A stretch of 64,000 nt of DNA from Hydrogenophaga sp. IBVHS1 (GCF_002127265.1 NZ_NFUU01000002.1:310001-374000), one strand, 5' to 3'; counted from the first letter of the stretch, positions 1 through 10,127 are shown. The notes: generated by a model from the sequence alone, not told the origin. Numbers and translations are program-made.

Positions 1-1080
1 ATGAAACAGCAACCCTGCGCGCTTGTCATGGCCGGCGGTACCGGTGGGCACATCTTCCCCGGCCTTGCGGTGGCGGAAGCTCTGCGCGAGCGCGGCTGGC
101 GCGTGCACTGGCTGGGCGCGCCCGGCAGCATGGAAAGCCGGCTGGTTCCGCCGCGCGGCTTCCCGCTGGAGACGATCGACTTCGGCGGCGTGCGCGGCAA
201 GGGCGTGATCACGCTGGCCTTGCTGCCGCTGCGCCTGCTGCGCGCTTTCTGGCAATCGCTGCAGGTGGTGCGCAAGGTGCGGCCCGACGTGGTGCTGGGC
301 CTCGGTGGTTACATCAGTTTTCCGGGCGGCATGATGGGCGTGCTCGCCGGCAAGCCGTTGGTGCTGCACGAGCAGAATTCAGTGGCCGGCATGGCCAACA
401 AAATCCTGGCGGGCGTCGCTGACCGTGTGTTCACCGCCTTCCCCAACGTGTTCAAGAAAGCCGAGTGGATCGGAAACCCGCTGCGCGCACCCTTCCTGCG
501 CCAGCCCGAGCCCGCCACGCGCTTTGACGGCCGCACGGGCCCGCTGCGCCTGCTGGTGGTGGGTGGCAGCCTGGGGGCAAAAGCGTTGAACGACACCGTG
601 CCGCAGGCGCTGGCGTTGCTGCCCGAGGCCGAGCGGCCACAGGTCACACACCAGAGCGGCGAGAAACAGATCGACGCGCTGCGCGCCAGTTACGCCGCCG
701 CGGGCGTGAAAGCCGAACTCACGCCCTTCATCGACGACACGGCCCAGGCCTTTGCCGATGCCGATCTGATCGTCTGCCGCGCCGGCGCCAGCACCGTGAC
801 CGAAATCGCCGCCGTGGGTGCTGCTGCGCTGTTTGTGCCTTTCCCGGCGGCGGTGGACGACCACCAGACCACCAACGCCCGCTTTCTGGTGGATGCCGGT
901 GCTGCCTGGCTGGTGCCCCAGACACAGTTCACGCCCCAGGCGCTGGCGCACACGCTTCAGACCGTGGCCCGAGCTCAATTGATGGCGATGGCGCAAAAAG
1001 CCTTGCAGATGAAAAAAACAGAAGCCGTGGCGGCCGTGGTGTCCGCCTGCGAGCAACTCGCGAAAGTTCAGAAGACATGA
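1..1080 (+). CDS. murG: MurG, UDP-GlcNAc:lipid I GlcNAc transferase
   Basis: Transfers GlcNAc from UDP-GlcNAc to undecaprenyl-pyrophosphoryl-MurNAc-pentapeptide (lipid I) to make lipid II at the inner face of the cytoplasmic membrane. The 359-residue product has the family length. Visible signatures are the N-terminal glycine loop GGTGGH (residues 12-17), HEQN (123-126), a second glycine loop [11 protein letters not shown] (188-198) and the UDP-GlcNAc-binding stretch [10 protein letters not shown] (260-269). It is the first gene of a dcw cluster and its TGA overlaps the ATG of murC by four bases, so translational coupling is likely. The window starts exactly on the ATG, so no ribosome binding site can be checked and a start further upstream is formally possible, but the N-terminus aligns with the family as it stands. 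Confidence 0.97.
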   Translation: MKQQPCALVMAGGTGGHIFPGLAVAEALRERGWRVHWLGAPGSMESRLVPPRGFPLETIDFGGVRGKGVITLALLPLRLLRAFWQSLQVVRKVRPDVVLGLGGYISFPGGMMGVLAGKPLVLHEQNSVAGMANKILAGVADRVFTAFPNVFKKAEWIGNPLRAPFLRQPEPATRFDGRTGPLRLLVVGGSLGAKALNDTVPQALALLPEAERPQVTHQSGEKQIDALRASYAAAGVKAELTPFIDDTAQAFADADLIVCRAGASTVTEIAAVGAAALFVPFPAAVDDHQTTNARFLVDAGAAWLVPQTQFTPQALAHTLQTVARAQLMAMAQKALQMKKTEAVAAVVSACEQLAKVQKT

Positions 1081-2486
1081 AACACGCCATACGCCACATT
1101 CATTTCGTTGGCATCGGCGGTGCCGGCATGAGCGGCATCGCCGAGGTGCTGCTCAACCAGGGCTACCGAATCTCGGGCAGCGACCTGGGCGAGAGCTCGG
1201 TCACGCGCCGGCTGGTGGCATTGGGGGCCGAGGTGTTCGTCGGCCACGACGCGGCGCACATTGAAGGTGCCGATGCCATCGTGACTTCCACGGCGGTCAA
1301 GGAAGACAACCCCGAGGTGATCGCAGCGCACGCGAAGCTGATCCCCGTGGTGCCACGGGCGGTGATGCTGGCCGAACTGATGCGCATGAAGAAGGGTGTG
1401 GCCATCGCCGGCACCCACGGCAAGACCACCACCACGAGCCTGGTGACCAGCGTGCTGGCCGCGGGGCACCTGGATCCCACCTTCGTGATTGGGGGACGCC
1501 TGAACAGCGCGAACGCCAACGCGCAGCTCGGCTCGGGCGAGTACATCGTGGTCGAGGCCGATGAATCCGACGCCTCCTTCCTCAACCTGCTGCCCGTGCT
1601 CTCGGTCGTCACCAACATCGACGCCGACCACATGGACACCTACGGTCACGACTTCGGCAACCTCAAGACCGCCTTCGTGGAGTTCCTCCACAAGATGCCG
1701 TTTTACGGAGCGGCCGTGGTGTGCGTGGACGATCCCGCCATCCGCGAGATCCTGCCGCGCATTGCACGGCCCATCACCAGCTACGGCTTCTCGGAAGACG
1801 CGCAGGTGCGCGCCGTCAACGTGCGCGCGGTCGACACCCAGATGCACTTCACGGTGCAGCGCCGCAACGGCGTTGAACTGCCCGATCTGGACATCGTGCT
1901 CAACCTGCCCGGCGAGCACAACGTGCTCAACGCGCTGGCGGCCATCGGCATTGCGGTGGAGCTCGGCGTGGAAGACGCAGCAGTGCAGCAGGCGCTGGCC
2001 GAATTCAAAGGCGTGGGCCGGCGCTTCCAGCCCTATGGTGAAGCCGCATTGCCTGGTGGCGGCAGCTGCACCGTGGTGGACGATTACGGCCACCACCCGG
2101 TGGAGATGGCGGCCACGCTGGCTGCGGCGCGCGGTGCGTATCCGGGTCGGCGGCTGGTGCTGGCGTTCCAGCCGCACCGCTACACCCGAACGCGCGATTG
2201 TTTCGAGGATTTCGTCAAGGTCATCGGTCAGGCCGACGCCGTGCTGCTGGCCGAGGTTTACGCCGCTGGAGAGGCCCCGATCGTGGCGGCCGATGGCCGC
2301 TCCCTGGCGCGCGCGCTGCGCGTGGCGGGCAAGCTGGAACCGGTGTTCGTGGACGACATCACCACCATGGCGCAGGCGGTGCTGGACAACGCGCGAGACG
2401 GCGACGTGGTGCTGTGCATGGGCGCGGGCACCGTGGGCAACGTGGCGGGGCAGGTAATCGAACTGGCACAGGGAGTCCAGGCATGA
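1077..2486 (+). CDS. murC: MurC, UDP-N-acetylmuramate--L-alanine ligase
   Basis: Cytoplasmic ATP-dependent ligase that adds L-alanine to UDP-MurNAc, the first amino acid of the peptidoglycan stem. The 469-residue protein shows the N-terminal Rossmann-like [10 protein letters not shown] (11-20), the Mur ligase P-loop GTHGKTTTT (112-120), the central EADESDASF stretch and the C-terminal DDYGHHPVE motif. It overlaps murG (ATGA) upstream and ddl (ATGA) downstream, so the three are cotranscribed and probably translationally coupled. The paralogous ligase Mpl is encoded at 21418..22806; it joins a whole tripeptide rather than alanine, and the two are told apart by length, N-terminus and context. 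Confidence 0.97.
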   Translation: MKHAIRHIHFVGIGGAGMSGIAEVLLNQGYRISGSDLGESSVTRRLVALGAEVFVGHDAAHIEGADAIVTSTAVKEDNPEVIAAHAKLIPVVPRAVMLAELMRMKKGVAIAGTHGKTTTTSLVTSVLAAGHLDPTFVIGGRLNSANANAQLGSGEYIVVEADESDASFLNLLPVLSVVTNIDADHMDTYGHDFGNLKTAFVEFLHKMPFYGAAVVCVDDPAIREILPRIARPITSYGFSEDAQVRAVNVRAVDTQMHFTVQRRNGVELPDLDIVLNLPGEHNVLNALAAIGIAVELGVEDAAVQQALAEFKGVGRRFQPYGEAALPGGGSCTVVDDYGHHPVEMAATLAAARGAYPGRRLVLAFQPHRYTRTRDCFEDFVKVIGQADAVLLAEVYAAGEAPIVAADGRSLARALRVAGKLEPVFVDDITTMAQAVLDNARDGDVVLCMGAGTVGNVAGQVIELAQGVQA

Positions 2487-3460
2487 ACGGAATGGAGAAC
2501 ACGGTGGTGAACGTGCAGGCGCTGGGCAAGGTGGCGGTGCTCATGGGCGGCAGCTCGGCCGAGCGTGAGGTTTCCATGATGTCGGGCACGGGTGTGCTGG
2601 CTGCGCTCAAGTCCAAGGGCGTGGATGCGCACGCTTTCGACCCGGCCGAGCGCGATCTGGGGGACCTCAAGCGCGAGGGCTTCCAGCGCTGCTTCATCAC
2701 GCTGCATGGCCGCCACGGCGAGGACGGTACGGTACAGGGCGCGCTGGAACTGCTGGGCATGCCTTACACCGGCCCGGGTGTGCTGGCATCGGCCATTGCC
2801 ATGGACAAGGTGATGACCAAACGCATGTGGATCGCCGAAGGCCTGCCCACGCCGCGCTACGTGGTGCTGGCGCCGGAGCACCAGACGCGCGAGGACGCCC
2901 GGGGTGTGCCCGACGTTCTGGGTCTGCCCCTCATCGTCAAGCCCCCGCGCGAAGGTTCCTCCATCGGCGTCACCAAAGTGCGCGGCTACTCGGACATGCA
3001 GGACGCGGTGGCGCTCTCGGTCCGTTACGACCCCGATGTGCTGTGCGAAGAGTTCATCGAGGGCGAGGAAGTGACCTGTCCGGTGCTGGGCACCGGCGAA
3101 CAGGCCCGAGCCTTGCCGGTGGTGCGCATCGTGGCACCCGATGGCGCCTACGACTACCAGAACAAGTACTTCACCGATGCGGTCAAGTACCACTGCCCGA
3201 GCGGCCTGCCGCAAGCGGAGGAACGCGAGATCCAGCGCATCGTGCTGGCCAGTTACCGCGCCCTGGGTTGCCGCGGCTGGGGCCGCGCCGACGTGATGAT
3301 CCGCGCGAGCGACCGCAAGCCCTTCCTGCTCGAGATCAACACCTCGCCCGGCATGACCGGCCATTCGCTCGTGCCCATGTCGGCGAGGGCGGCCGGTCTG
3401 TCTTACGAAGACCTTTGCCTGCAGATCATCGCGTCTGCAGCGCTGGACAACCCGGCCTGA
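2483..3460 (+). CDS. ddl: D-alanine--D-alanine ligase
   Basis: ATP-grasp enzyme that makes the D-Ala-D-Ala dipeptide of the peptidoglycan stem, in the cytoplasm. The 325-residue product carries [13 protein letters not shown] near residue 20, HGRHGEDG (75-82), the ATP-grasp segment [10 protein letters not shown] and the C-terminal metal-binding [15 protein letters not shown]. The frame stays open further upstream inside murC; I chose ATG 2483 because it overlaps the murC stop as ATGA. A second in-frame ATG at 2492 is possible. Position between murC and ftsQ is the classic ddlB slot of the dcw cluster. Confidence 0.96.
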   Translation: MNGMENTVVNVQALGKVAVLMGGSSAEREVSMMSGTGVLAALKSKGVDAHAFDPAERDLGDLKREGFQRCFITLHGRHGEDGTVQGALELLGMPYTGPGVLASAIAMDKVMTKRMWIAEGLPTPRYVVLAPEHQTREDARGVPDVLGLPLIVKPPREGSSIGVTKVRGYSDMQDAVALSVRYDPDVLCEEFIEGEEVTCPVLGTGEQARALPVVRIVAPDGAYDYQNKYFTDAVKYHCPSGLPQAEEREIQRIVLASYRALGCRGWGRADVMIRASDRKPFLLEINTSPGMTGHSLVPMSARAAGLSYEDLCLQIIASAALDNPA

Positions 3461-3473
3461 TCCCGCTCCAGCC

Positions 3474-4277
3474 ATGGCCACCACCCGCCCGACCCCGCTG
3501 CCACTGGACGTCAGACTCATGACGCTGGTGACGCACGTGCTCGTGGTGGTGTTCGTGGTGCTTTGCACGGCCCTGTTCGCCACCTGGCTGGTGCAGCACC
3601 CGGTGTGGTCGGTGCGCGCCATCACCGTGCAGGGCGATGTGGCCCACCAGAATGCGGTGACCTTTCGGGCGCAGTTGGCCACCCAGATGAAGACGCGGCT
3701 GACCGGCAGCTTCCTCACCGTCGACCTGGGCCAGGTGCGTGAACTGTTCGAGTCGGCACCCTGGGTTCGCAAGGCCGTGGTGCAGCGCGAGTTCCCGAAC
3801 CGGTTGCGCGTCACGATTGAAGAACACCAGGCCGTGGCCTGGTGGGGCCAGTCCGGCTCGGGGCAGCTGGTCAATCAGCAGGGCGAGGTTTTCGACGCCA
3901 GCCCCGACGACGGCGACGGCTTGCCCGAACTGGCGGGCCCGGCCGAGCAGTCGAATCGCGTGTGGTCGCTCTACCAGACTCTGGGCGCGGAATTCGCGCG
4001 CCTTCAACTGGGGCTGGAGCGCCTTGAACTCAGCGAGCGCGGTGGTTGGCAAGCGCGCCTGGACAACGGCGCCGTCATCGAGCTGGGCCGTGGCACGCCA
4101 GAAGAACTGATGGAGCGCACCCGCCGTTTCACCGCCACGCTGGGCCAGCTGACCGAGCGCTACGCCGGCGCGGTGCAGTCCGCCGATCTCCGCTATCCCA
4201 ACGGCTACGCCCTGCGCATGCGAGGCGTGACCACCGTCACCGACCTGCCGGCCGGGACAACGCAATCACCGAGGTAA
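3474..4277 (+). CDS. ftsQ: Cell division protein FtsQ
   Basis: Bitopic inner-membrane protein of the divisome; in the family it bridges FtsK/FtsW to the FtsB-FtsL pair. The 267-residue product has a short cytoplasmic tail, one membrane segment at about residues 17-40, then a periplasmic POTRA domain starting near VWSVRAITVQGDV (44-56) and the FtsQ/DivIB beta domain. It lies 13 bases after ddl and 13 bases before ftsA. The ribosome binding site is weak (no clear AGGAG before ATG 3474); the in-frame ATG at 3519 would cut into the membrane helix region and is less likely. Confidence 0.94.
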   Translation: MATTRPTPLPLDVRLMTLVTHVLVVVFVVLCTALFATWLVQHPVWSVRAITVQGDVAHQNAVTFRAQLATQMKTRLTGSFLTVDLGQVRELFESAPWVRKAVVQREFPNRLRVTIEEHQAVAWWGQSGSGQLVNQQGEVFDASPDDGDGLPELAGPAEQSNRVWSLYQTLGAEFARLQLGLERLELSERGGWQARLDNGAVIELGRGTPEELMERTRRFTATLGQLTERYAGAVQSADLRYPNGYALRMRGVTTVTDLPAGTTQSPR

Positions 4278-4290
4278 TCAAGAAGCAATC

Positions 4291-5520
4291 ATGGCCAAGG
4301 AATACAAGGATTTGGTGGTCGGACTCGACATAGGCACCGCCAAGATCATGGTGGTGGTCGCCGAGGTCCAGCCCAATGGCGATCTCAAACTCGCGGGGCT
4401 CGGCGTGTCGACCAGTCATGGCCTGAAGCGCGGCGTGGTGGTCAACATCGACGCCACCGTGCAGAGCATCCAGCAGGCGTTGAAAGAGGCCGAGCTGATG
4501 GCCGACTGCCGCATCGCGCGCGTCTACACCGGCATCACCGGCAGCCACATCCGCGGCATCAACTCCAGCGGCATGGTGGCCATCAAGGACCGCGAGGTGA
4601 GCGCCACCGACGTGGCTCGCGTGATCGAAACCGCCAAGGCGATCAACATCTCCACCGACCAGCGCCTGCTGCTGGTGGAGCCGCAGGAATTCGTGATCGA
4701 TGGCCAGGAGGTCAAGGAGCCGATCGGCATGAGCGGCATCCGGCTGGAAGCCAAGGTGCACATCGTGACCGGCGCACAGAGCGCGGCGGAAAACATCATC
4801 AAGTGCGTGCGGCGTTGCGGGCTGGAAGTGGACCAGCTCATGCTCAATCCGCTGGCCTCCAGCCAGGCCATCCTGACCGACGACGAGAAGGAGCTTGGCG
4901 TGGCGCTGGTGGACATCGGCGCGGGCACGACCGATGTGGCGATCTTCTCGGGCGGTGCGATCCGCCACACGGCGGTGATTCCGATTGCAGGCGACCTCAT
5001 CACCAGCGACATTGCCATGGCCTTGCGCACCCCCACCAAGGACGCCGAAGACATCAAGGTGGAAAGCGGGTGCGCCAAGCAGCTGCTGGCCGACCCGGAT
5101 ACCCAGGTGGAAGTGCCTGGCCTGGGCGACCGGGGGCCGCGCATGCTGAGCCGCCAGGCGCTAGCCGGCGTGATCGAGCCGCGCGTGGAAGAAATCTTCT
5201 CGCTGGTGCAGCAGGTGCTGCGCGATTCGGGCCACGAAGAAATGCTGTCCTCGGGCATCGTGCTCACGGGCGGCAGCGCGGTCATGCCCGGCATGGTCGA
5301 GCTGGGCGAGGACATCTTCCTGAAGCCGGTGCGCCGAGGCATTCCGAACTACACCAGCGCGCTGTCGGACATGGTGGCCCAGCCCCGCGCGGCCACGGTG
5401 ATGGGCTTGCTTGAAGAAGCCCGCCTGGCGCGCGTGCGCGGGCACAAGGTGTCGCAAAAGGCGGGCTCCATGCAGGGCGCCTTTGAACGAGTGAAAAACT
5501 GGTTTGTAGGGACATTCTGA
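4291..5520 (+). CDS. ftsA: Cell division protein FtsA
   Basis: Actin-fold ATPase that tethers FtsZ to the membrane and recruits later division proteins. The 409-residue protein shows the phosphate-1 loop VGLDIGTAKI near the N-terminus, the SHUT-subdomain region characteristic of FtsA, the phosphate-2 loop DIGAGTTD, the adenosine-binding LTGGSA and a C-terminal amphipathic helix (ERVKNWFVGTF) that serves as membrane anchor in this family. It follows ftsQ closely and is separated from ftsZ by 164 bases, so ftsZ may have additional promoter input from that gap. Confidence 0.97.
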   Translation: MAKEYKDLVVGLDIGTAKIMVVVAEVQPNGDLKLAGLGVSTSHGLKRGVVVNIDATVQSIQQALKEAELMADCRIARVYTGITGSHIRGINSSGMVAIKDREVSATDVARVIETAKAINISTDQRLLLVEPQEFVIDGQEVKEPIGMSGIRLEAKVHIVTGAQSAAENIIKCVRRCGLEVDQLMLNPLASSQAILTDDEKELGVALVDIGAGTTDVAIFSGGAIRHTAVIPIAGDLITSDIAMALRTPTKDAEDIKVESGCAKQLLADPDTQVEVPGLGDRGPRMLSRQALAGVIEPRVEEIFSLVQQVLRDSGHEEMLSSGIVLTGGSAVMPGMVELGEDIFLKPVRRGIPNYTSALSDMVAQPRAATVMGLLEEARLARVRGHKVSQKAGSMQGAFERVKNWFVGTF

Positions 5521-5684
5521 TGAACACGATCACCTGGGTTCCCTTCCGCACGCCACGCACCCGACCAAGACCCCGATGCACGGAATGCACGGGACCGCCT
5601 GGCTGAAGCCCGATCCCTTTCCTGAATCCGAAGCGTTTTTCTGAATCACTGGCGCCCTGAGAAGGGCCACACAAGGAGCACCAA

Positions 5685-6899
5685 ATGAGCATCGAAATGA
5701 TTGAAGTCGAGGAATTCAACCTGGGTACGCAGATCAAGGTCATCGGGGTGGGCGGCGGCGGCGGCAATGCGGTCGAACACATGATTTCGCGCAGCGTGCA
5801 GGGCGTGGAATTCATCTGCGCCAACACCGATGCGCAGTCGCTCGCACGCAGCGCTGCCCACAAGACCATTCAGCTCGGCACCAGCGGCCTGGGCGCGGGC
5901 AGCAAGCCGGAAAAGGGCCGCGAAGCCGCCGAAGTGGCCGTGGACGACATCCGTGAAGCCATCGCTGGCGCGCACATGCTGTTCATCACCGCCGGCATGG
6001 GCGGCGGCACCGGCACCGGTGCAGCACCCGTGATCGCCCGTGTGGCCAAGGAGATGGGCATCCTCACGGTGGGCGTGGTCACCAAGCCGTTCGACTGGGA
6101 AGGCGGCCGCCGCATGACCAACGCCGACAACGGTCTGTCCGAGCTGGAAGCCAATGTGGACTCGCTGATCGTGGTGCTGAACGAAAAGCTGCTCGAAGTG
6201 CTGGGCGACGATGTGACGCAGGACGAGGCCTTTGCGCATGCAAACGACGTGCTGAAGAACGCGGTGGGCGGCATTGCCGAAATCATCAATGAGTACGGTA
6301 ACGTGAACGTGGACTTCGAGGACGTGCGCACCGTGATGGGCGAGCCCGGCAAGGCCATGATGGGCACCGCCGTGGCTTCGGGTCCGGACCGCGCGCGCAT
6401 CGCCGCCGAACAGGCCGTGGCCTGCCCTCTGCTCGAAGGCATCGACCTCTCTGGCGCCAAGGGCGTGCTGGTGCTGGTCACCGCCGCCAAGGGTTCGCTC
6501 AAGCTGTCGGAATCGAAGCTGGCCATGAACACCATCCGCGCTTACGCATCGCCGGAAGCGCATGTGATCTACGGCGCGGCCTACGACGACAACCTGGGCG
6601 ACGAGATGCGCGTCACGGTGGTGGCCACGGGTCTGTCGCGTCATGGTGCTCGCCGCACGGCGCCTCCGCTGCAGGTGCTGCGCACCGGTACCGACAACGT
6701 GCCGTTCAACGTGCCCACCGTCAATGCCGCCGTGAGCGGCCCAGGCGTGGGTTCGGCTCAGCCGGACTACAACTCCATGGCGGTGCCCAGCGTCTGGCGC
6801 ACCAACCGCACGCAGGCGGCAGCGAAGGTGGATGCGCTGGCTTCGGGTGGCATGGACGATTTCGAGATTCCTGCTTTCTTGCGCAAGCAGGCGGATTGA
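5685..6899 (+). CDS. ftsZ: Cell division protein FtsZ
   Basis: Tubulin-like GTPase that forms the cytokinetic Z-ring. The 404-residue product has the tubulin signature GGGTGTG (106-112), the N-terminal glycine-rich VIGVGGGGGNAV (19-30), a T7-loop region and, after a variable linker, the conserved C-terminal peptide DDFEIPAFLRKQ that binds FtsA and ZipA-type partners. A good AAGGAG lies a few bases before ATG 5685. Downstream is a 225-base gap with a large inverted repeat, then lpxC. Confidence 0.98.
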   Translation: MSIEMIEVEEFNLGTQIKVIGVGGGGGNAVEHMISRSVQGVEFICANTDAQSLARSAAHKTIQLGTSGLGAGSKPEKGREAAEVAVDDIREAIAGAHMLFITAGMGGGTGTGAAPVIARVAKEMGILTVGVVTKPFDWEGGRRMTNADNGLSELEANVDSLIVVLNEKLLEVLGDDVTQDEAFAHANDVLKNAVGGIAEIINEYGNVNVDFEDVRTVMGEPGKAMMGTAVASGPDRARIAAEQAVACPLLEGIDLSGAKGVLVLVTAAKGSLKLSESKLAMNTIRAYASPEAHVIYGAAYDDNLGDEMRVTVVATGLSRHGARRTAPPLQVLRTGTDNVPFNVPTVNAAVSGPGVGSAQPDYNSMAVPSVWRTNRTQAAAKVDALASGGMDDFEIPAFLRKQAD

Positions 6900-6935
6900 T
6901 CGGGGTTGGGGGTGTTTCGTGCGTGAGACCTCGCA

Positions 6936-7037
6936 GGCGCGCAGACGCATGGCGCTCTGCTCCGCGAATGTCCTCCGGCGGCGGGAGGCCGCCTCCCCCT
7001 TTATTTCGCTGTGCAGAGCGCCATGCGCCTGCGCGCC
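6936..7037. repeat. 102-bp imperfect inverted repeat with internal hairpin
   Basis: Two 25-base arms, 6936..6960 and 7013..7037, are reverse complements with one mismatch (arm begins GGCGCGCAGACGCATGG). Between them lies a shorter hairpin built on GGCGG/CCGCC at about 6976..6992. The element fills the ftsZ-lpxC gap, contains no credible gene and has no T-run. It resembles a palindromic intergenic repeat rather than an intrinsic terminator. Whether it is repeated elsewhere in the genome cannot be seen here. Confidence 0.7.
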
Positions 7038-7124
7038 CGGGGGACATTGGAGCAATGCCTTTCTCAATCGCGGCCATCACCTTTCCCAACAGCACGCAGG
7101 CACCGTAAAACTTAAAATCACCGA

Positions 7125-8048
7125 ATGCTCGCGCAACGCACCCTCAAATCCCTGACCAAAGCGGTCGGCGTCGGCCTGCACAGTGGTCAGCGCGTGGAGC
7201 TCACCCTGCGCCCCGCTGCGCCCGACACCGGCATCGTGTTCCGTCGGGTGGATTTGTCGGCGCCTGTGGAGATTCCGGTTAATGCGCTGGCAGTGACCGA
7301 CACACGGCTGGCCTCCACCATCTCCACCGGCGGCGTCAAGGTTCACACCATCGAGCACTTGATGAGCGCGTGCGCCGGCCTGGGGCTGGACAACCTTTAT
7401 GTAGACATCACGGCCGAGGAGGTGCCCATCCTCGACGGATCGTCCGCCTCCTTCGTCTACCTTCTGCAAAGCGCCGGCATTGTGCTGCAGAACGCGCCCA
7501 AGCGCTTCATCCGAGTGACCAAGCCGGTGGAGGTTCGCGAGGGTGAGGGACGGGGACTCAAGTGGGCACGGCTCGACCCCTTTCATGGCTACAAGCTCGC
7601 CTTTGAAATCGAGTTCGATCATCCGGCCGTGACCTCCACCGGCCAGCGCGTGGAGTTCGATTTTGGCAGTGGCCAGTACGCCCGCGAAATCGCCCGGGCG
7701 CGCACCTTCGGTTTCACGCGCGACGTGGAAATGATGCGCTCCAATGGCCTGGCCATGGGCGGTGGGCTGGACAACGCCATCGTGATGGACGACGTGAAAG
7801 TGCTCAATGCCGACGGATTGCGTTACCGGGACGAGTTCGTCAAGCACAAGATTCTGGACGCCATGGGCGACCTCTACATCATCGGCAAACCCCTGCTGGC
7901 TGCGTACAGCGCCTTTCGCAGCGGCCACGCCATGAACAACCAGCTGCTGCGCGCGCTGCTGGCGCGGCCCGACGCTTACGAGGTGGTGAGTTTCCAGCAG
8001 GATCGCGAAGCGCCCAGCGGTTTTGCGCAGCTCGCGCCGGCCTGGTAA
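7125..8048 (+). CDS. lpxC: LpxC, UDP-3-O-acyl-GlcNAc deacetylase
   Basis: Zn-dependent deacetylase and first committed step of lipid A synthesis, cytoplasmic. The 307-residue product has the family length and keeps the metal ligands: [14 protein letters not shown] motif with His78 (preceded by catalytic Glu77), and [12 protein letters not shown] plus SGHAMNN in the C-terminal half. It sits at the end of the dcw cluster, its usual location in proteobacteria, but separated from ftsZ by 225 bases holding an inverted repeat. Start ATG 7125 is taken because the protein begins MLAQRTLK, the normal LpxC N-terminus. Confidence 0.97.
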   Translation: MLAQRTLKSLTKAVGVGLHSGQRVELTLRPAAPDTGIVFRRVDLSAPVEIPVNALAVTDTRLASTISTGGVKVHTIEHLMSACAGLGLDNLYVDITAEEVPILDGSSASFVYLLQSAGIVLQNAPKRFIRVTKPVEVREGEGRGLKWARLDPFHGYKLAFEIEFDHPAVTSTGQRVEFDFGSGQYAREIARARTFGFTRDVEMMRSNGLAMGGGLDNAIVMDDVKVLNADGLRYRDEFVKHKILDAMGDLYIIGKPLLAAYSAFRSGHAMNNQLLRALLARPDAYEVVSFQQDREAPSGFAQLAPAW

Positions 8049-8065
8049 GCCGTCGCTCGTTCGAC

Positions 8066-8242
8066 ATGCTGTTGTTCCGCTGGACTGTCCTGTTGCTGCT
8101 GATCGCTGCGGGCGTGTGCTTCGCGTTCTACGTCGGCACCGGCCAGATGCGTTTTCGCACCTGGGGAATCATCATTTTGAAATGGACCGTGCTCGCGGCG
8201 CTCGGCTTTTTCGCCGTGCTGATCCTCGAGCGGGTGATCTAG
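8066..8242 (+). CDS. Small membrane protein, 58 residues
   Basis: An open frame of 58 residues starting MLLFRWTVLLLLIAAG contains two hydrophobic segments (about residues 5-24 and 35-54) separated by a short polar stretch, GTGQMRFRTWG, so a two-helix inner-membrane hairpin is predicted. It begins 17 bases after lpxC on the same strand and ends with a TAG that overlaps the TAG of the convergent MFS gene on the palindrome CTAG. I do not recognise a named family; small proteins of this shape do occur after lpxC in related genomes as far as I recall. Codon use matches the surroundings, which supports a real gene, but no function can be assigned. Confidence 0.7.
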   Translation: MLLFRWTVLLLLIAAGVCFAFYVGTGQMRFRTWGIIILKWTVLAALGFFAVLILERVI

Positions 8243-9501
8243 CCTGGGTTTACCCGCGCCGGCGCCGGCTTGATCCGCACCGGCAGGCTCATCGACACCA
8301 CGGCCGCGGCCACCAGCAGTGCGCTTGCCGAGCCAAACGAAACCCAGTGCGTGCCGAAGGTGTCGAACGCCCAGCCGCCCATGAGCGAGCTGATGGTGGC
8401 GCCCACCTGGTGCCCCAGGTAGGTCCAGCCGTAGAGCACGCCAACCAGGCGCACGCCGTAGGCATCGGCCAGGATCGCTGAAGAGAGCGCGATGCTGCCG
8501 GCCCAGGCCAGACCGCCAATGGCCGCCGTGGTGTACAGCTCCCAGTGGAGCGTGACGGCGGTCATGGCGAAGAAGCCGATGCCACGCACCAGATAGATGG
8601 CGGCCAGCAGCGTGCGGCGTGGCAGCACGTCTGAAAGCCGACCCAGCACGAGCGTGCTGAAGATGGCCACCAGCCCGATGGTGCCGATGCCCAGCGAACT
8701 GGTGACGGCATCGAAACCATGGTCCATCAGCATGGGCATGCCGTGTGTGCCCATCAGGTTCATGCTGAAGCCGCAGGTGAACAGGCCGAAGCCGATCTGC
8801 CAGAAGGTGGCCGTGCGCAGCGCGTCGCGCACTCGGGTGAACGGCGCCGGCGCGGTGCCTGCATTGGCCGCTGCGGCGGCGATGTCCTGCGGTCGCTGGT
8901 CGGCGTGGATGGGGGCGTCGTCGCGCACCACGAACAGCACGGTGGGCAATGCGAGCAAGGCGAACGCCGCCGCGAAGCCCAGCAGCGTGGCTTGCCAGCC
9001 AAACGCCGCAATCGCCCACGAAAACACCGGCGTCAGGATGGCAATGCCCGCCATGGAACCGGTGGAGAGGAAGAACAGCGCGGTGCCCCGGCGCCGCACG
9101 AACCAGCGGCTGAGCACCGGCGTGAGTGCCACCGGGCTGGTGAAAGCCAGCCCGATCGACGAACACACACCAAAGGCCAGGAAGAAGCTCACCGGATCGC
9201 GCGCGAGCACGGTCCAGATGGTGGAGGCGATGATGATGGCTGTGCCGGTCAGCAGCACGAAGCGGGTGCCGCGAATCGCCACCAGGTAGCCCGCCAGGGG
9301 CATGCCGATGCCGTAGCACAGCATGCCGGCGGCCACGATGCCCGAGAGCAGGCTGCGGCTGAAGCCGAGGTCTTCGGCCATGGGCAGAAAAAACGGACCG
9401 ATGCTCATGCGCATGCCCACCGTGAGCAGCGTCAGCACGGTGGCGGCGGCCACGATGTTCCAGCCGAAATACCAGGCTTCCTTGGGTCGCTCGGGGGTCA
9501 C
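8239..9501 (-). CDS. MFS transporter
   Basis: About 420 residues with twelve hydrophobic segments, split by a polar central loop (around QRPQDIAAAAANAGTAP) into two six-helix halves, the layout of a major facilitator. The loop after the second helix (GYLVAIRGTRFVLLTG) fits the MFS loop 2-3 motif loosely. Substrate unknown; the sequence resembles the oxalate/formate antiporter-like and monocarboxylate branch, which is an impression only. I chose GTG at 9501 because AAAGGAGA lies seven bases upstream; the in-frame ATG at 9555 would add 18 residues and has no good ribosome binding site. It is the last gene of a long minus-strand run and is convergent with the small membrane protein. Confidence 0.85.
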   Translation of the reverse strand: MTPERPKEAWYFGWNIVAAATVLTLLTVGMRMSIGPFFLPMAEDLGFSRSLLSGIVAAGMLCYGIGMPLAGYLVAIRGTRFVLLTGTAIIIASTIWTVLARDPVSFFLAFGVCSSIGLAFTSPVALTPVLSRWFVRRRGTALFFLSTGSMAGIAILTPVFSWAIAAFGWQATLLGFAAAFALLALPTVLFVVRDDAPIHADQRPQDIAAAAANAGTAPAPFTRVRDALRTATFWQIGFGLFTCGFSMNLMGTHGMPMLMDHGFDAVTSSLGIGTIGLVAIFSTLVLGRLSDVLPRRTLLAAIYLVRGIGFFAMTAVTLHWELYTTAAIGGLAWAGSIALSSAILADAYGVRLVGVLYGWTYLGHQVGATISSLMGGWAFDTFGTHWVSFGSASALLVAAAVVSMSLPVRIKPAPARVNPG

Positions 9502-9578
9502 TTTGTCGTCTCCTTTGAGTCGGGCCAATATACCCGAGAGAAACAAAATGGTCATACCAATTCTGCCGGTCTCCGGCG

Positions 9579-10127
9579 TCAGTAGCTCCGGCCCCCCTTG
9601 TAAGCGCCGTGGGTGCGCGCTTGCAGGGTGGATACCTTGTTGATCGCCATCATCGTGCGGCTCACCTGAGCGTGGGTGATGGCCAGACCCAGCGCATCGG
9701 CCGCGTCCTTGCCGGGCAGGCCGGGCAATTGCAGCAGCCGCTTCACCATTTCCTGCACCTGCGGCTTGGCGGCCTTGCCGTAGCCGACCACGGCTTTCTT
9801 GAGCTGCAGGGCGGTGTACTCGGCCACCGGCATGCCGTTGGCCACCAGTGCGGTCAGGCAGGCGCCGCGCGCCTGGCCCAGCAACAGCGTGGCCTGCGGA
9901 TTCACGTTCACAAACACGATCTCGCAGGCGGAAACATCGGGTTGGTAGCGTTGCACCACCTCCGAAATGCCGTCGAAAAGCACCTTCAGGCGCGCCGGCA
10001 GCAGCGCGCCGTCTTTCGGGCTGGTCTGGATGGTGCCGCTGGCCACGTAGCGCAGGCTCCCGCCCTCGGTGTCGATGACGCCGAAGCCGGTGCATTGCAG
10101 GCCCGGGTCGATGCCGAGGATCCTCAT
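9579..10127 (-). CDS. ruvC: RuvC, Holliday junction resolvase
   Basis: Homodimeric, Mg-dependent endonuclease that resolves Holliday junctions together with RuvAB. The 182-residue product has the RNase H-like fold signatures and all four acidic catalytic residues: Asp7 (LGIDPG), Glu69 (ACEIVF), Asp141 and Asp144 ([13 protein letters not shown]). The frame is open further upstream but ATG 10127 gives the standard N-terminus MRILGIDPG and overlaps the stop of the cdsA-like gene as ATGA. RuvA and RuvB are not in the window. Confidence 0.97.
   Translation of the reverse strand: MRILGIDPGLQCTGFGVIDTEGGSLRYVASGTIQTSPKDGALLPARLKVLFDGISEVVQRYQPDVSACEIVFVNVNPQATLLLGQARGACLTALVANGMPVAEYTALQLKKAVVGYGKAAKPQVQEMVKRLLQLPGLPGKDAADALGLAITHAQVSRTMMAINKVSTLQARTHGAYKGGRSY

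Noticed and set aside
2258..3874. Minus-strand open frame of 538 codons
   Set aside because: Antisense to murC, ddl and ftsQ, crosses several real genes, low-complexity composition.
5521..5684. Possible small gene between ftsA and ftsZ
   Set aside because: No open frame with ribosome binding site and plausible protein; treated as intergenic/leader DNA of ftsZ.
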